A DNA stretch of 37,956 nucleotides, from contig CAYUNE010000029.1 of assembly GCA_964446115.1 (NCBI GenBank), forward strand, positions 1 through 37,956. The letters run 5' to 3'. Position numbers and translations under genes: made by a program. Below are positions 25,507-33,447 of this stretch, one piece after another (the stretch's first letter is position 1; every line of letters starts with the position of its first letter). The notes beneath the pieces are model-generated. The model made no database searches. It saw only the letters and a list, made by a program, of their open reading frames with translations, and was not told the origin of the DNA. This DNA is from CAYUNE01 sp964446115 (GTDB lineage: Bacteria; Desulfobacterota; Desulfobulbia; Desulfobulbales; Desulfobulbaceae).

Positions 25507-27411
25507 GTGTACCTTTTTTTCAATCCCGTAAAATCCCTGCTGCCGGTGTCCAGAAAAACCACTAAAAAATCCGCGGCGACCAGGTCGAAAACAACCTATT
25601 CGCATACACATATGGTCACCTTCTTGCTGGGGGTCGGCGGACTGAGTACGGTGATCATCGCCGGCTGCCTGATCTGGTTTCTCTCCCTGGGAATCCCGGA
25701 CATCCGTTCAGCCGCGGATTTCAAACCGTTGCTGACCACCACGGTGCTGGACCGTCACGGAAAGGTGATCGACCGCATTTTCCAGGAAAACCGGTACATC
25801 ACAGGACTTGCATCCATGCCGGAACTGCTGCCCCTGGCCTTTGTGGCGGCCGAAGACGCCCGTTTCTTCGAACATGGCGGCCTGGACTTCCACTCCATAT
25901 TGCGGGCCTTCATCAACAATCTTCGCAGCCGCAGCCGCAGCCAGGGCGGCTCCACCATCACCCAGCAGGTGACCAAGGCCCTGCTGCTCTCCGGAAAAAA
26001 GACCTATTTCCGGAAATTCAAGGAGGCGATCCTGGCATACCGGCTGGAAAAACTTCTGACCAAGGAAGAAATTCTCTACATCTACCTCAACCAGATCTAT
26101 TTCGGCCGGGGCGCCTACGGTGTGGAGGCCGCGGCCCGGGAGTACTTCCGTAAACACGCCTCCCAGCTCACTCTCTCCGAGATTTCCCTGCTTGCCGGTC
26201 TGCCCCAGGCACCAAGCCGTTATTCCCCCACCACCCATTTCAAACGGGCACGGAGCAGACAGCGCTATGTACTCAACCGGATGGTGGACGAGGAGTTCAT
26301 CACCCCGGAAACGGCCCGCCGCGCCTATCACGCCGCCATTCGTCTGGTCAGCCCCCCTGAGATCCCGCCGGAAATGGGATATTTCACCCGCCCGGTGCGC
26401 TATCGCCTGGAAAAAAAATTCGGCTCCCGGCAGCTCCTGAGACTGGGCCTCACGGTGAGCACCGGTCTGGACAGCACCCTGCAACAGGCGGCGAACCGGG
26501 CGATCAGAAACGGGGTTGCCGCTATCCATGAACGGCGTTCAGCCGGGGAGCGCACCGGCAAACCGCCCCAGGGCGCCCTGGCGGCCATGGATATCGCCAC
26601 AGGCGAGATACGGGCCCTCATCGGTGGTACCGATTTCACCAGCAGTCAGTACAACCGGGCCGTGCAGGCGCGTCGGCGGCCCGGCTCGGTGTTCAAACCC
26701 ATCATCTATGCCGCGGCCTTTGCGGCCGGGTTGACTCCGGAGACCATCATCGACGACGAGCCTCTCATCCTCCCCGGACCCAACGGCCGTCTCTGGCGAC
26801 CGCGAAACTTCGACAACACCTATTACGGCCCCACCACCCTGGCAGACGGCCTCATCTATTCCCGCAATATCGTCGCCATCAAGCTGCTCAAGCGCACCGG
26901 TTTTGCCCCGGTCATCAACCTTGCCCGCCGACTCGGCATCACAGCTCCGCTAACCCGGGAACTGGGGTTGGCCCTGGGAACCTCGGATATCTCCCTGCTG
27001 GAAATGACCGGCGCCTACAACGCCTTTGCCGGGGGCGGCCTCTACCGTGCCCCCCGTTTTATCACCGCCATCCGGGATGCCGGGGGAAAACCCGTGCACC
27101 TCGACACTCCCGGACCCGTGCGGGTGCTGCCCGCCGCGGTTGTCCGCCGGCTCGATTTCCTGCTCCGGGAGGTCATCTCAAAAGGCACGGGCAGGGCGGC
27201 CCGGGGACTTGCCGGAAAATCAGCCGGGAAGACAGGTACTTCCGATAACAACGTCGATGCCTGGTTCATCGGCTACAACGACCGGCTCACCACCGGGGTC
27301 TGGTTCGGACACGACCGCGGCAAATCCCTGGGAAAGGGGGAAACCGGTGGTCGGGCCGCGGCGCCGGTGTGGCGGGAGTTCATGAAACGGGCACAGGAGA
27401 AGGCGCCATGA
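25507..27411 (+). CDS. class A penicillin-binding protein (PBP1A-type)
   Basis: The bifunctional peptidoglycan synthase polymerises glycan strands and cross-links peptides in the periplasm. The frame is open from 25468. A TTTACT-N16-TATAAA promoter candidate (25463-25490) favours starts at GTG 25507 (634 residues) or GTG 25546, and the exact start is unresolved. A basic cytoplasmic tail is followed by a membrane anchor (FLLGVGGLSTVIIAGCLIWF). The GT51 glycosyltransferase has EDARFFEHGG (catalytic Glu near 116) and GGSTITQQVTKALLL. The transpeptidase has RRPGSVFKPIIYAAAF with the active Ser near 394, SRN and KTGTS near 575. The cysteine-rich gene overlaps its end (ATGA), so the two are translationally coupled. 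Confidence 0.9.
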   Translation: MYLFFNPVKSLLPVSRKTTKKSAATRSKTTYSHTHMVTFLLGVGGLSTVIIAGCLIWFLSLGIPDIRSAADFKPLLTTTVLDRHGKVIDRIFQENRYITGLASMPELLPLAFVAAEDARFFEHGGLDFHSILRAFINNLRSRSRSQGGSTITQQVTKALLLSGKKTYFRKFKEAILAYRLEKLLTKEEILYIYLNQIYFGRGAYGVEAAAREYFRKHASQLTLSEISLLAGLPQAPSRYSPTTHFKRARSRQRYVLNRMVDEEFITPETARRAYHAAIRLVSPPEIPPEMGYFTRPVRYRLEKKFGSRQLLRLGLTVSTGLDSTLQQAANRAIRNGVAAIHERRSAGERTGKPPQGALAAMDIATGEIRALIGGTDFTSSQYNRAVQARRRPGSVFKPIIYAAAFAAGLTPETIIDDEPLILPGPNGRLWRPRNFDNTYYGPTTLADGLIYSRNIVAIKLLKRTGFAPVINLARRLGITAPLTRELGLALGTSDISLLEMTGAYNAFAGGGLYRAPRFITAIRDAGGKPVHLDTPGPVRVLPAAVVRRLDFLLREVISKGTGRAARGLAGKSAGKTGTSDNNVDAWFIGYNDRLTTGVWFGHDRGKSLGKGETGGRAAAPVWREFMKRAQEKAP

Positions 27412-27962
27412 TACGGGGAGAAGTGGAATCGATCAGACAAGACAACCCGCTCCGCTTCTACGAGGGCAGCGTGGAGGACAAGCTGCGGCTGGCACGCAGT
27501 ATCAACGCCCTCTACGGCGCCACGCTGCAGCGGCTACCCGGGGTTCCCGAATTGCTGGAGCGTCTGATCGTGCTGGCGGAGCAACTGGGTAATCGGATGC
27601 GGAACATGAACATGGATAGCCTCTGCGCCGTTTGCGGCGGCGAGGACCGGGGCGGTTGCTGTTCCATCGAGATGGCCGATAACAGCGACGCCCTGTTACT
27701 GACCATGAATCTGCTGCTGGGATGTGTGGTCGAGTTCCGGCGCAACGACGGTTTCGAATGCTATTTCCTCGGAAAGAGGGGATGCACTCTTTTGCTCAAG
27801 CCGATGTTCTGCCTCAACTACAACTGCTGCAAAATCCACCGGCACAACCCGGCAGCTGCCATGACCGGCCTGGAACGGAGCAGTGGCCGACTGCTTCGGG
27901 CTCAGACGCAGCTGGAATCCATCCTGATCGTCCACCTGCGGAACCGACGCCTGGAGTTGTAA
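27408..27962 (+). CDS. cysteine-rich protein, probable metal or Fe-S binding
   Basis: The product is 184 residues with ten cysteines at positions 73, 76, 84, 85, 106, 118, 126, 135, 140 and 141. The clusters are CAVCGGEDRGGCC, ECYFLGKRGC and MFCLNYNCCKIH. The CxxC...CC arrangement recalls YkgJ-type proteins thought to bind zinc or iron-sulfur clusters, but I cannot place it in a named family. It has no signal peptide or membrane segment. The N-terminal 70 residues are a helical, charged region (VEDKLRLARSINALYGATLQ). ATG 27408 overlaps the PBP stop by four bases. It converges on the permease gene, with 29 bases between stops. A cytoplasmic redox or metal role is possible. Confidence 0.78.
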   Translation: MIRGEVESIRQDNPLRFYEGSVEDKLRLARSINALYGATLQRLPGVPELLERLIVLAEQLGNRMRNMNMDSLCAVCGGEDRGGCCSIEMADNSDALLLTMNLLLGCVVEFRRNDGFECYFLGKRGCTLLLKPMFCLNYNCCKIHRHNPAAAMTGLERSSGRLLRAQTQLESILIVHLRNRRLEL

Positions 27963-27991
27963 CCGCAACGCCCCGGGAAAACAGCCGCACC

Positions 27992-29077
27992 TTAAAGGTG
28001 GATCACGGCATTGAAGAGGTATCCGGTACAGAGTATCCCGGCGCCCACCACGGTGATGAAAAGGGCGATGAGCCGGGGCTTGAGCACCTTGCGGAGGATA
28101 ACCATCTCCGGCAGGGACAGGGCGATCACACTCATCATAAAGGCCAGCACCGTTCCCAGGGCCGCCCCCTTGCCCAGCAGGGCCTCGACAACGGGAACGA
28201 TACCGGCGGCATTGGAGTACATGGGAATGCCCACCAGCACGGCGGCGGGAACCGACCACCAGGCATCCCGTCCCATGACGGCGGCCATGAAGCTCTCGGG
28301 AACATAGCCGTGGATGAGGGCGCCGACGCCGATACCGGCGATGACGTAGATCCACACCTTGCCGACGATATCACGCACCGCCTCCCAACCCCGCATCAGG
28401 CGGGCCCGCCAGTCCGGTTTCTCCTCAATGACCAGCGCTTCACACCTCCTGAGCTCCCGCACCCAATCCTCGATCCAGCCCTCCAGGTGCATGCGGCCGA
28501 TGATCCAGCCTGCGACCATGGCGATGAGCAGACCGGTGACCAGGTAGAGGGCGGCGACACGCCATCCGAGCAGACCGTACAGCAGCACCAGGGCCACCTC
28601 GTTGACCATGGGGGCGGCAATGAGAAAGGAAAAGGTCACCCCCAGGGGGACGCCTGCCTGGACAAATCCCAGAAACAGCGGTACCGCCGAGCATGAGCAG
28701 AAGGGGGTAACGATGCCCAGCAGCGCGGCCATCACATTGCCCAGGGTCTCCCGCCGGCCGGCGAGATATTTCCGGGTCCGTTCCTGGGTGAAAAAGGAAC
28801 GAATAATGCCGATGACAAAGACCACCAGGGTGAGCAGCAGCATCACCTTGGGGGCATCGTAGGCAAAAAAACGCATCGCCTCGCCGCTGTGCGTACCCCT
28901 GCCGAGCCCCAGCAGCGAATAGGCAACGAAATCCGCAAAGGGCCCCAGCTGCCGGTAGAGCGGATACCAGAGCAGCAGAGCAGCCGGGAGGATAAAGGCG
29001 AACCGGCCCATGGGCGGCCGGGAGTCTTTTCCCTCCTGTCCCTGACAGCCGCAGCCGAGTGGTTGAATGGGTTCCAT
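27992..29077 (-). CDS. ArsP/YraQ-type (DUF318) permease
   Basis: The product is 361 residues with about eight to ten membrane helices. ATG 29077 has AAGGAG upstream. The signature TPFCSCSAVPLFLGFVQAGV near residue 125 carries the paired cysteines typical of the permease family that includes ArsP, which exports trivalent organoarsenicals. The central loop holds a charged stretch (RELRRCEALVIEEKPDWRAR), and GIPMYSNAAGIVPVVEALLG mirrors the first signature. The cysteine-rich N-terminus (LGCGCQGQEG) is unusual. The ArsR gene 23 bases upstream carries a metal-binding motif, so a metalloid or thiol-reactive substrate is likely. The substrate is not proven. Confidence 0.85.
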   Translation of the reverse strand: MEPIQPLGCGCQGQEGKDSRPPMGRFAFILPAALLLWYPLYRQLGPFADFVAYSLLGLGRGTHSGEAMRFFAYDAPKVMLLLTLVVFVIGIIRSFFTQERTRKYLAGRRETLGNVMAALLGIVTPFCSCSAVPLFLGFVQAGVPLGVTFSFLIAAPMVNEVALVLLYGLLGWRVAALYLVTGLLIAMVAGWIIGRMHLEGWIEDWVRELRRCEALVIEEKPDWRARLMRGWEAVRDIVGKVWIYVIAGIGVGALIHGYVPESFMAAVMGRDAWWSVPAAVLVGIPMYSNAAGIVPVVEALLGKGAALGTVLAFMMSVIALSLPEMVILRKVLKPRLIALFITVVGAGILCTGYLFNAVIHL

Positions 29078-29100
29078 GGATTCTCCTTTCCGGATTGGGA

Positions 29101-29451
29101 TCAGGAACGGCGGCGACAGGAACGCAGCACGGCGGCGCCGGGCAGGGCCCGGCGCATGCGCTCCAGTTCGGCATCATCCTCAAGCCATTGCCGCAGGGCG
29201 GCCAGCATGGTGGGCACATGGCGGTTGTCGCTCTCCACGGCCAGGCTGTAGAGTATCCAGCTTCCCTGCCGGCGGCGATCAACCAGGCCGCTGTCTTCCA
29301 GAAGCTTCATATGCCTGGAGACCGTGGACTGGGCCAGGCCCAGCACCTTCTGAATCTCGCAGACACAGAGTTCCCCTTCCTGCAGCAGCTTGAGCACCCT
29401 CACCCGGTTGGGATCGGAGAGCGCCTTCATGATCCTGATAAAAGATTTCAT
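29101..29451 (-). CDS. ArsR-family metalloregulator
   Basis: The product is 116 residues from ATG 29451; a GTG at 29472 in the same frame is an alternative. A winged helix follows the family pattern: KALSDPNRVRVLKLLQEG, then ELCVCEIQKVLGLAQSTVSR with helix-turn-helix and ELCVCE site (Cys 29 and Cys 31), as in arsenite sensors that use ELCVCDL. A further C-terminal cysteine (RSCRRR) may be a third ligand. It is a repressor released by As(III) or a related metalloid. It is cotranscribed with the permease. The palindrome at 29473-29492 lies directly upstream and probably is its operator. Confidence 0.9.
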   Translation of the reverse strand: MKSFIRIMKALSDPNRVRVLKLLQEGELCVCEIQKVLGLAQSTVSRHMKLLEDSGLVDRRRQGSWILYSLAVESDNRHVPTMLAALRQWLEDDAELERMRRALPGAAVLRSCRRRS

Positions 29452-29472
29452 GCGATTAATTTGCTTATTCAC

Positions 29473-29492
29473 ATATCGCCAACTTACGATAT
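29473..29492. promoter_or_regulatory. probable ArsR operator
   Basis: ATATCG and CGATAT (29473-29478 and 29487-29492) form a perfect inverted repeat with an 8-base spacer. It stands 21 bases before the ArsR ATG in an AT-rich stretch, overlapping the region where the promoter should be. The size and position fit autoregulation by a dimeric ArsR protein. Confidence 0.55.
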
Positions 29493-29740
29493 TATAACAA
29501 CCCGCCGATCTTTGTCAATTCTTTTAAGCCGCCTCAGCAACTCATCTTCCAAACGGACCTTTCCGGGAACCGGTATCTTTTCCGCTCCGGCTGCGCAAAC
29601 AGCCTGCAGCAGGACTTCTAACTGATGAAAAAACGGTTTCTAACCGATAAAGTAATGGAAAATCAAACGGCAATATAGCGGCCGAAAGAGATCTAAGCAA
29701 ATCTGGTGCGTCCATGATCGCCTACCAAAGGAGACGAAAA

Positions 29741-30532
29741 ATGAAGAGACGATTTCTCATGACAATGGTTACCCTGGCCGCCTTTTTCTGGGGCAACATG
29801 CTGCTGGCCGATACGATCACCATTGTCGGAACCGGCAGCGGCTCGGCAGTACTCAAATCAGTGGGCAGGGCATTCAGTACCATCCACCCGGAGGTGACAA
29901 TCACGGTCCCGGAGAGCATCGGCTCCGGTGGCGGCATCAAGGCGGTGGGTAACGACAAAAATCCCCTGGGTCGGGTGGCCAGGGAGATCAATGACAGGGA
30001 ACGGGCCTACCAGCTCACCTATCTTCCCTATGCCAAGAATCCTATTGTCTTTTTTGTCAACAAAAACGTCGGCATAAAGGGACTGACCACCCAGCAGGTC
30101 TGTGACATCTACTGCGGCAAGATCACCAACTGGAAGCAGGTGGGCGGCCGGGACGCCAAGATCCGGGTGATCAGGCGCGAGGATGGTGACAGTTCCCTGG
30201 AGGTTCTGTTGAAATCATTTCCGGGCTTTGCCGGCATCTCCCTCACGGAAAAATCCAAGACAACCTTTTCCGATCCCATCACCTGTGAACTGGCGGAACG
30301 CAAGGAAAACACCATCGCCTTCGGCACCTATGCCAATGCCAGAAACTACGACGTCAATATTCTCACCATCAACGGCAAGAATCCAACCGCTGCTGATTAC
30401 GACTACGTGGGTACCCTGGCGCTGATCTTCAAGGAAAAGAACAGAAACGGCAACATCGACAAGTTCGTTTCCTTCGTCACCTCCCAGGCGGCCCATAACG
30501 CCATCCGGCGGGCAGGCGCCCTTCCCCTGTAG
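29741..30532 (+). CDS. PstS-like exported substrate-binding protein
   Basis: From ATG 29741 (ribosome site AAAGGAGACG) the product is 263 residues. The signal peptide (MKRRFLMTMVTLAAFFWGNM) is cleaved near LLA. The mature protein begins DTITIVGTGSGSAVLKSVGR and contains PESIGSGGGIKAVGNDKNPL, YLPYAKNPIVFFVNKNVGIK, LTTQQVCDIYCGKITNWKQV and RREDGDSS, as in PBP-like/PstS phosphate-binding domains. It is shorter than classic PstS. No transporter permease or ATPase gene is adjacent, so it may act with a distant system or as a stand-alone sensor of phosphate or another oxyanion. The upstream 29493-29740 has no recognised element. Confidence 0.87.
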   Translation: MKRRFLMTMVTLAAFFWGNMLLADTITIVGTGSGSAVLKSVGRAFSTIHPEVTITVPESIGSGGGIKAVGNDKNPLGRVAREINDRERAYQLTYLPYAKNPIVFFVNKNVGIKGLTTQQVCDIYCGKITNWKQVGGRDAKIRVIRREDGDSSLEVLLKSFPGFAGISLTEKSKTTFSDPITCELAERKENTIAFGTYANARNYDVNILTINGKNPTAADYDYVGTLALIFKEKNRNGNIDKFVSFVTSQAAHNAIRRAGALPL

Positions 30533-30559
30533 CGGCGGACCGATTCCCGTCCCGCCCCT

Positions 30560-31009
30560 TCACGGTTCATACAACCGATTGCGGATCAGGCCGAAAAATC
30601 CCGCCGCATCCGCCCCGGAGAAGTACCATCCCAGGTGGGTCAGGCAGGAAAGACAGAGGGCAAGCTGCCAACGGTATCCGGCAAACCAGGTAAAGTCGGA
30701 GCTGGGCGCCCCTTCCAGCCGACATCCCGGCGCCCGGCTGAAACAGCGTATTTCAAAAACAATGCCTGCCGGGTTAAAAAAGGTATGCTCCCGGGAGCCG
30801 TCAACGGCAATCAAGTCCGCCTGTCGGGTGATGGGATGATCGCAGCGACGGCAGAGGATGTTGTTCTCCTCCTTTTCAACGGGATGCTCCTGGTTTTCGG
30901 GTGTGGTAAAATCGGCGACACCCGTTGCCTGCCGCTCGCGACAGCAGGGCGCGGCCGGCGGGAACCTTTCAGGGGCTTCGGTCTCCCCCTTCCCGGTAAA
31001 AGTCGACAA
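30560..31009 (-). CDS. CULT-domain (cereblon-like) protein
   Basis: The domain begins NILCRRCDHPITRQADLIAV and reaches the C-terminal NRLYEP. It carries HTFFNPAGIVFEIRCFSRAP, then DFTWFAGYRWQLALCLSCLT and HLGWYF. The two CxxC pairs should bind zinc, and the Trp-x5-Trp-x13-Trp-x-Phe spacing matches the three-tryptophan imide pocket of cereblon's thalidomide-binding domain, as in bacterial CULT proteins. No Lon-like domain is attached. The start is uncertain: TTG 31009 gives 149 residues, and the frame opens at 31069. The first part overlaps the cobA-hemD 3' end, suggesting translational coupling. Bacterial CULT functions are poorly known; binding of cyclic imides or modified C-termini is a possibility. 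The opposite strand lacks a competing gene. Confidence 0.82.
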   Translation of the reverse strand: MSTFTGKGETEAPERFPPAAPCCRERQATGVADFTTPENQEHPVEKEENNILCRRCDHPITRQADLIAVDGSREHTFFNPAGIVFEIRCFSRAPGCRLEGAPSSDFTWFAGYRWQLALCLSCLTHLGWYFSGADAAGFFGLIRNRLYEP

Positions 31010-32555
31010 TGGAGCGGACCATCTCGGCGATGGTATACTTCCTGGGCTGGACATCGACGGACAAACCATGGTTTCTGACTGTTTTTGCGGTTATGGGGCC
31101 GATGGCGGCGATATGGGTCCCCTGCATCAGGGCATGGAGATCATCCTGGTTTTCAGCATCAACCAACCTGAGAAAATTGGTCACCGTGGATGAGGATGTA
31201 AAGGTTACCATATCGATCTTCTTTGCCGCCAGTTCCCGGCGCAGAACATCCCGGCCCCCGGCCTCCGAAACCGGCGGGACATTGCGGTAGACCGGGGCGA
31301 TCGTCACCTTGTAGCCGGCTGCCTCCAGCAGATTCGGCAGCACCTCGCGCGCCTGCAGCGCCCGGGGAATCAACACCGGACCGGGATGATCATCGGTGGC
31401 GATCAGGCTTGCGGCCAGGCCCTCACCGGTGAATTTCTCAGGCAGCAGATCGACGCGGATACCATGGCGCAGCAGGGATTCCGCCGTTGTCTTTCCCACC
31501 GCGCCGATGCGCGGTCCCTTGAGGTCCCGGGTGTCCATGCCCTGTTTTTCCAGCCGACTGAAAAAGTAGCGCACCGCGTTCAGACTGGTGAACAGCAGCC
31601 AGCGGTAGCTGTCGATGTGCTGCAGGGCCTCGTCGAGCACCCGGTAATCATCCACCGGTTCAATGTTGATGGTGGAGTGTTCAAGACACTCGGCTCCCTG
31701 CTCCTCGAGGGCCGCCACCAGCTCGCTTGCCTGTTCACGGGTGCGGGTGACGACGATCCGTCGTCCGAATAACGGTCTTTTTTCAAACCAGTCAATGGTG
31801 TTGCGCAGACCGACCACCTCGCCGACAATGACCAGCGCCGGCGGCCGGATACCGGCCCGGTGGACAATATCGGTGATGTTTTCCAGGGTCCCCTGCACCG
31901 AATGCTGATGGGGGGTCGAAGCCCAGCGCACCACCGCCGCCGGGGTCCGGGGACTGCGACCGTGTTCCATAAGTTTACGGGTGATGACCGGCAGATTCTT
32001 GATACCCATATAGACGACGATGGTGCCCACACCGGTGGCCAGCTTTTCCCAGTCGATATCCGATTTTTCCTTGGTGGGATCCTCATGACCGGTAACAAAG
32101 GCAACCGAGGAGGTATAGCCGCGGTGGGTGATGGGTATACCGGCATAGGTGGCCGCCGCCGTGGCCGAGGTAACCCCCGGCACCACCTCAAAGGGTACTC
32201 CGTGACGGACCAGCTCCTCGATCTCCTCGGCGCCGCGGCCGAAAATAAAGGGATCCCCCCCCTTGAGCCGGACCACCCGCTTGCCCTCCAGGGCATGTCG
32301 CACCAGAAGAGCGTTGATCTGCTCCTGGGTAAAGGCGTGCAGGCCGCCGCCCTTTTTCCCCGCGTAGATGAAGAGTGCCCCGGCCGGGGCGTGTTGCAGC
32401 AGTTTGCGGTTGGCCAGATAATCGTAGACCACCACCTCGGCCCGCTTCAGCAGAAAGGTGCCTCGCAGGGTGATAAGTCCCGGATCTCCGGGACCGGCGC
32501 CGACGAGATAGACCTTGCCCACCCCCCGGCCACCGGCGGCTTTGGATGTTGACAT
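30969..32555 (-). CDS. fused uroporphyrinogen-III C-methyltransferase/uroporphyrinogen-III synthase
   Basis: The product is 528 residues from ATG 32555 (TGGAGAAAGCA upstream). Residues 1-250 are the CobA/SUMT methyltransferase: VYLVGAGPGDPGLITLRGTF, RLKGGDPFIFGRGAEEIEEL, GVTSATAAATYAGIPITHRG, and VVRWASTPHQHSVQGTLENI. Residues about 265-520 are HemD uroporphyrinogen-III synthase: RRIVVTRTREQASELVAALE, FTSLNAVRYFFSRL, and VTFTSSSTVTNFLRLVDAEN. Such fusions supply precorrin-2 for siroheme and cobalamin, and in sulfate reducers also for the siroheme-based haem pathway. The 3' end overlaps the CULT gene. The adk gene follows upstream after a terminator. Confidence 0.94.
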   Translation of the reverse strand: MSTSKAAGGRGVGKVYLVGAGPGDPGLITLRGTFLLKRAEVVVYDYLANRKLLQHAPAGALFIYAGKKGGGLHAFTQEQINALLVRHALEGKRVVRLKGGDPFIFGRGAEEIEELVRHGVPFEVVPGVTSATAAATYAGIPITHRGYTSSVAFVTGHEDPTKEKSDIDWEKLATGVGTIVVYMGIKNLPVITRKLMEHGRSPRTPAAVVRWASTPHQHSVQGTLENITDIVHRAGIRPPALVIVGEVVGLRNTIDWFEKRPLFGRRIVVTRTREQASELVAALEEQGAECLEHSTINIEPVDDYRVLDEALQHIDSYRWLLFTSLNAVRYFFSRLEKQGMDTRDLKGPRIGAVGKTTAESLLRHGIRVDLLPEKFTGEGLAASLIATDDHPGPVLIPRALQAREVLPNLLEAAGYKVTIAPVYRNVPPVSEAGGRDVLRRELAAKKIDMVTFTSSSTVTNFLRLVDAENQDDLHALMQGTHIAAIGPITAKTVRNHGLSVDVQPRKYTIAEMVRSIVDFYREGGDRSP

Positions 32556-32706
32556 TGCTTTCTCCAGCATGACTGTGAATGAAGGATTGAAAACCGGGGT
32601 TCCACCGGGTCGGCGACTTGCCGGGCACCAACCGTCGCAACCCCTCGCAAGGCTCGTAACCTGGCGCTATAATGTATCTCATTGGTTTCATGCCGACCCG
32701 GCAATA

Positions 32707-32742
32707 AAAAAACGTTTCCGTCGTACCACGGAAACGTTTTTT
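32707..32742. terminator. bidirectional intrinsic terminator after adk
   Basis: AAAAAACGTTTCCGT (32707-32721) pairs perfectly with ACGGAAACGTTTTTT (32728-32742) around a 6-base loop. Each strand ends in a T run. It sits 34 bases past the adk stop codon on the minus strand, so it should end the adk transcript and separate it from cobA-hemD. Confidence 0.85.
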
Positions 32743-32775
32743 CTTCAAACATCCGCCGGGGCGGAGGGCTGAAAA

Positions 32776-33447
32776 TCAGTCAAGTTCCTTCATGATGGAA
32801 GCGGTCACCTCCTTGATGGAGGGCGATCCATCCACGGAAATCACCTTAACGGTGCCAAGATTCTTGAAGTAGTTGACCGCGGCCATGGTGCCGGTCTCTT
32901 CGTCGTAGTAGATGTTGTGGCGCTTGTCCACCGCCTCTTCGTCCTGATCGTCGGCACGGGTGGAAAGCTCGCCGCCGCAGACGCGGCAGACCAGCTTGCC
33001 GTCCTTTTCCACCGGTTTGATGGCCTCGAAGGCGATATGGTTGGGGTGGTTGTTGTCGTTGGCGCAGAGCCTGCGGCCCATGATCCGGTCCTTGGCCACC
33101 TGCCGGTCAAGAACGATCTCCACCACATAGTCAAGTTTCAGTCCGGCCGCCTTCAGCGCCTTGTCCAGTTCCTCAGCCTGTACCCTGCTGCGGGGAAAAC
33201 CGTCCAGAATCCAGCCGTCCTCGGCCTCCTGCAGGGTCTCCAGGACCATGGGGATGGTGATGTCGTCGGGAACAAGGTCGCCGCGTTCGATGTATTCCTT
33301 GGCCTTTTTGCCCAGTTCGGTGCCGCCGCCGATATGCTTTCTGAAAATGGCACCGGATTCGATATGCGGTACATTGTATTTATCCTTAAGAATTGCGCCC
33401 TGGGTTCCCTTGCCGCTGCCGTTGGGGCCGAAAATCAAAATATTCAT
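32776..33447 (-). CDS. adk: adenylate kinase
   Basis: The enzyme balances ATP, ADP and AMP in the cytoplasm. From ATG 33447 (AGGGAG upstream) the product is 223 residues. It starts MNILIFGPNGSGKGTQGAIL with the P-loop, then has DGFPRSRVQAEELDKAL and the long LID domain (about residues 128-190). In the LID, RRLCAND and LVCRVCGGELSTRADD suggest a zinc site of C-x2-D plus C-x2-C, where Gram-positive enzymes usually have C-x2-C plus C-x2-D/C. The P-loop reads GPNGSGKG rather than the common GPPGAGKG. The frame extends upstream to 33543 without ribosome-site support. The gene is monocistronic, ending at the terminator at 32707-32742. Confidence 0.93.
   Translation of the reverse strand: MNILIFGPNGSGKGTQGAILKDKYNVPHIESGAIFRKHIGGGTELGKKAKEYIERGDLVPDDITIPMVLETLQEAEDGWILDGFPRSRVQAEELDKALKAAGLKLDYVVEIVLDRQVAKDRIMGRRLCANDNNHPNHIAFEAIKPVEKDGKLVCRVCGGELSTRADDQDEEAVDKRHNIYYDEETGTMAAVNYFKNLGTVKVISVDGSPSIKEVTASIMKELD

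Noticed and set aside
27722..28696. 324-codon plus-strand frame opposite the permease
   Set aside because: Histidine-rich low-complexity shadow; the permease has a ribosome site and family motifs.
29624..29677. 17-codon frame starting MKKRFLTDK before the PstS-like gene
   Set aside because: It superficially repeats the start of the PstS-like signal peptide, but has no ribosome site and ends at once. Chance or a tiny duplication; not supportable as a gene.
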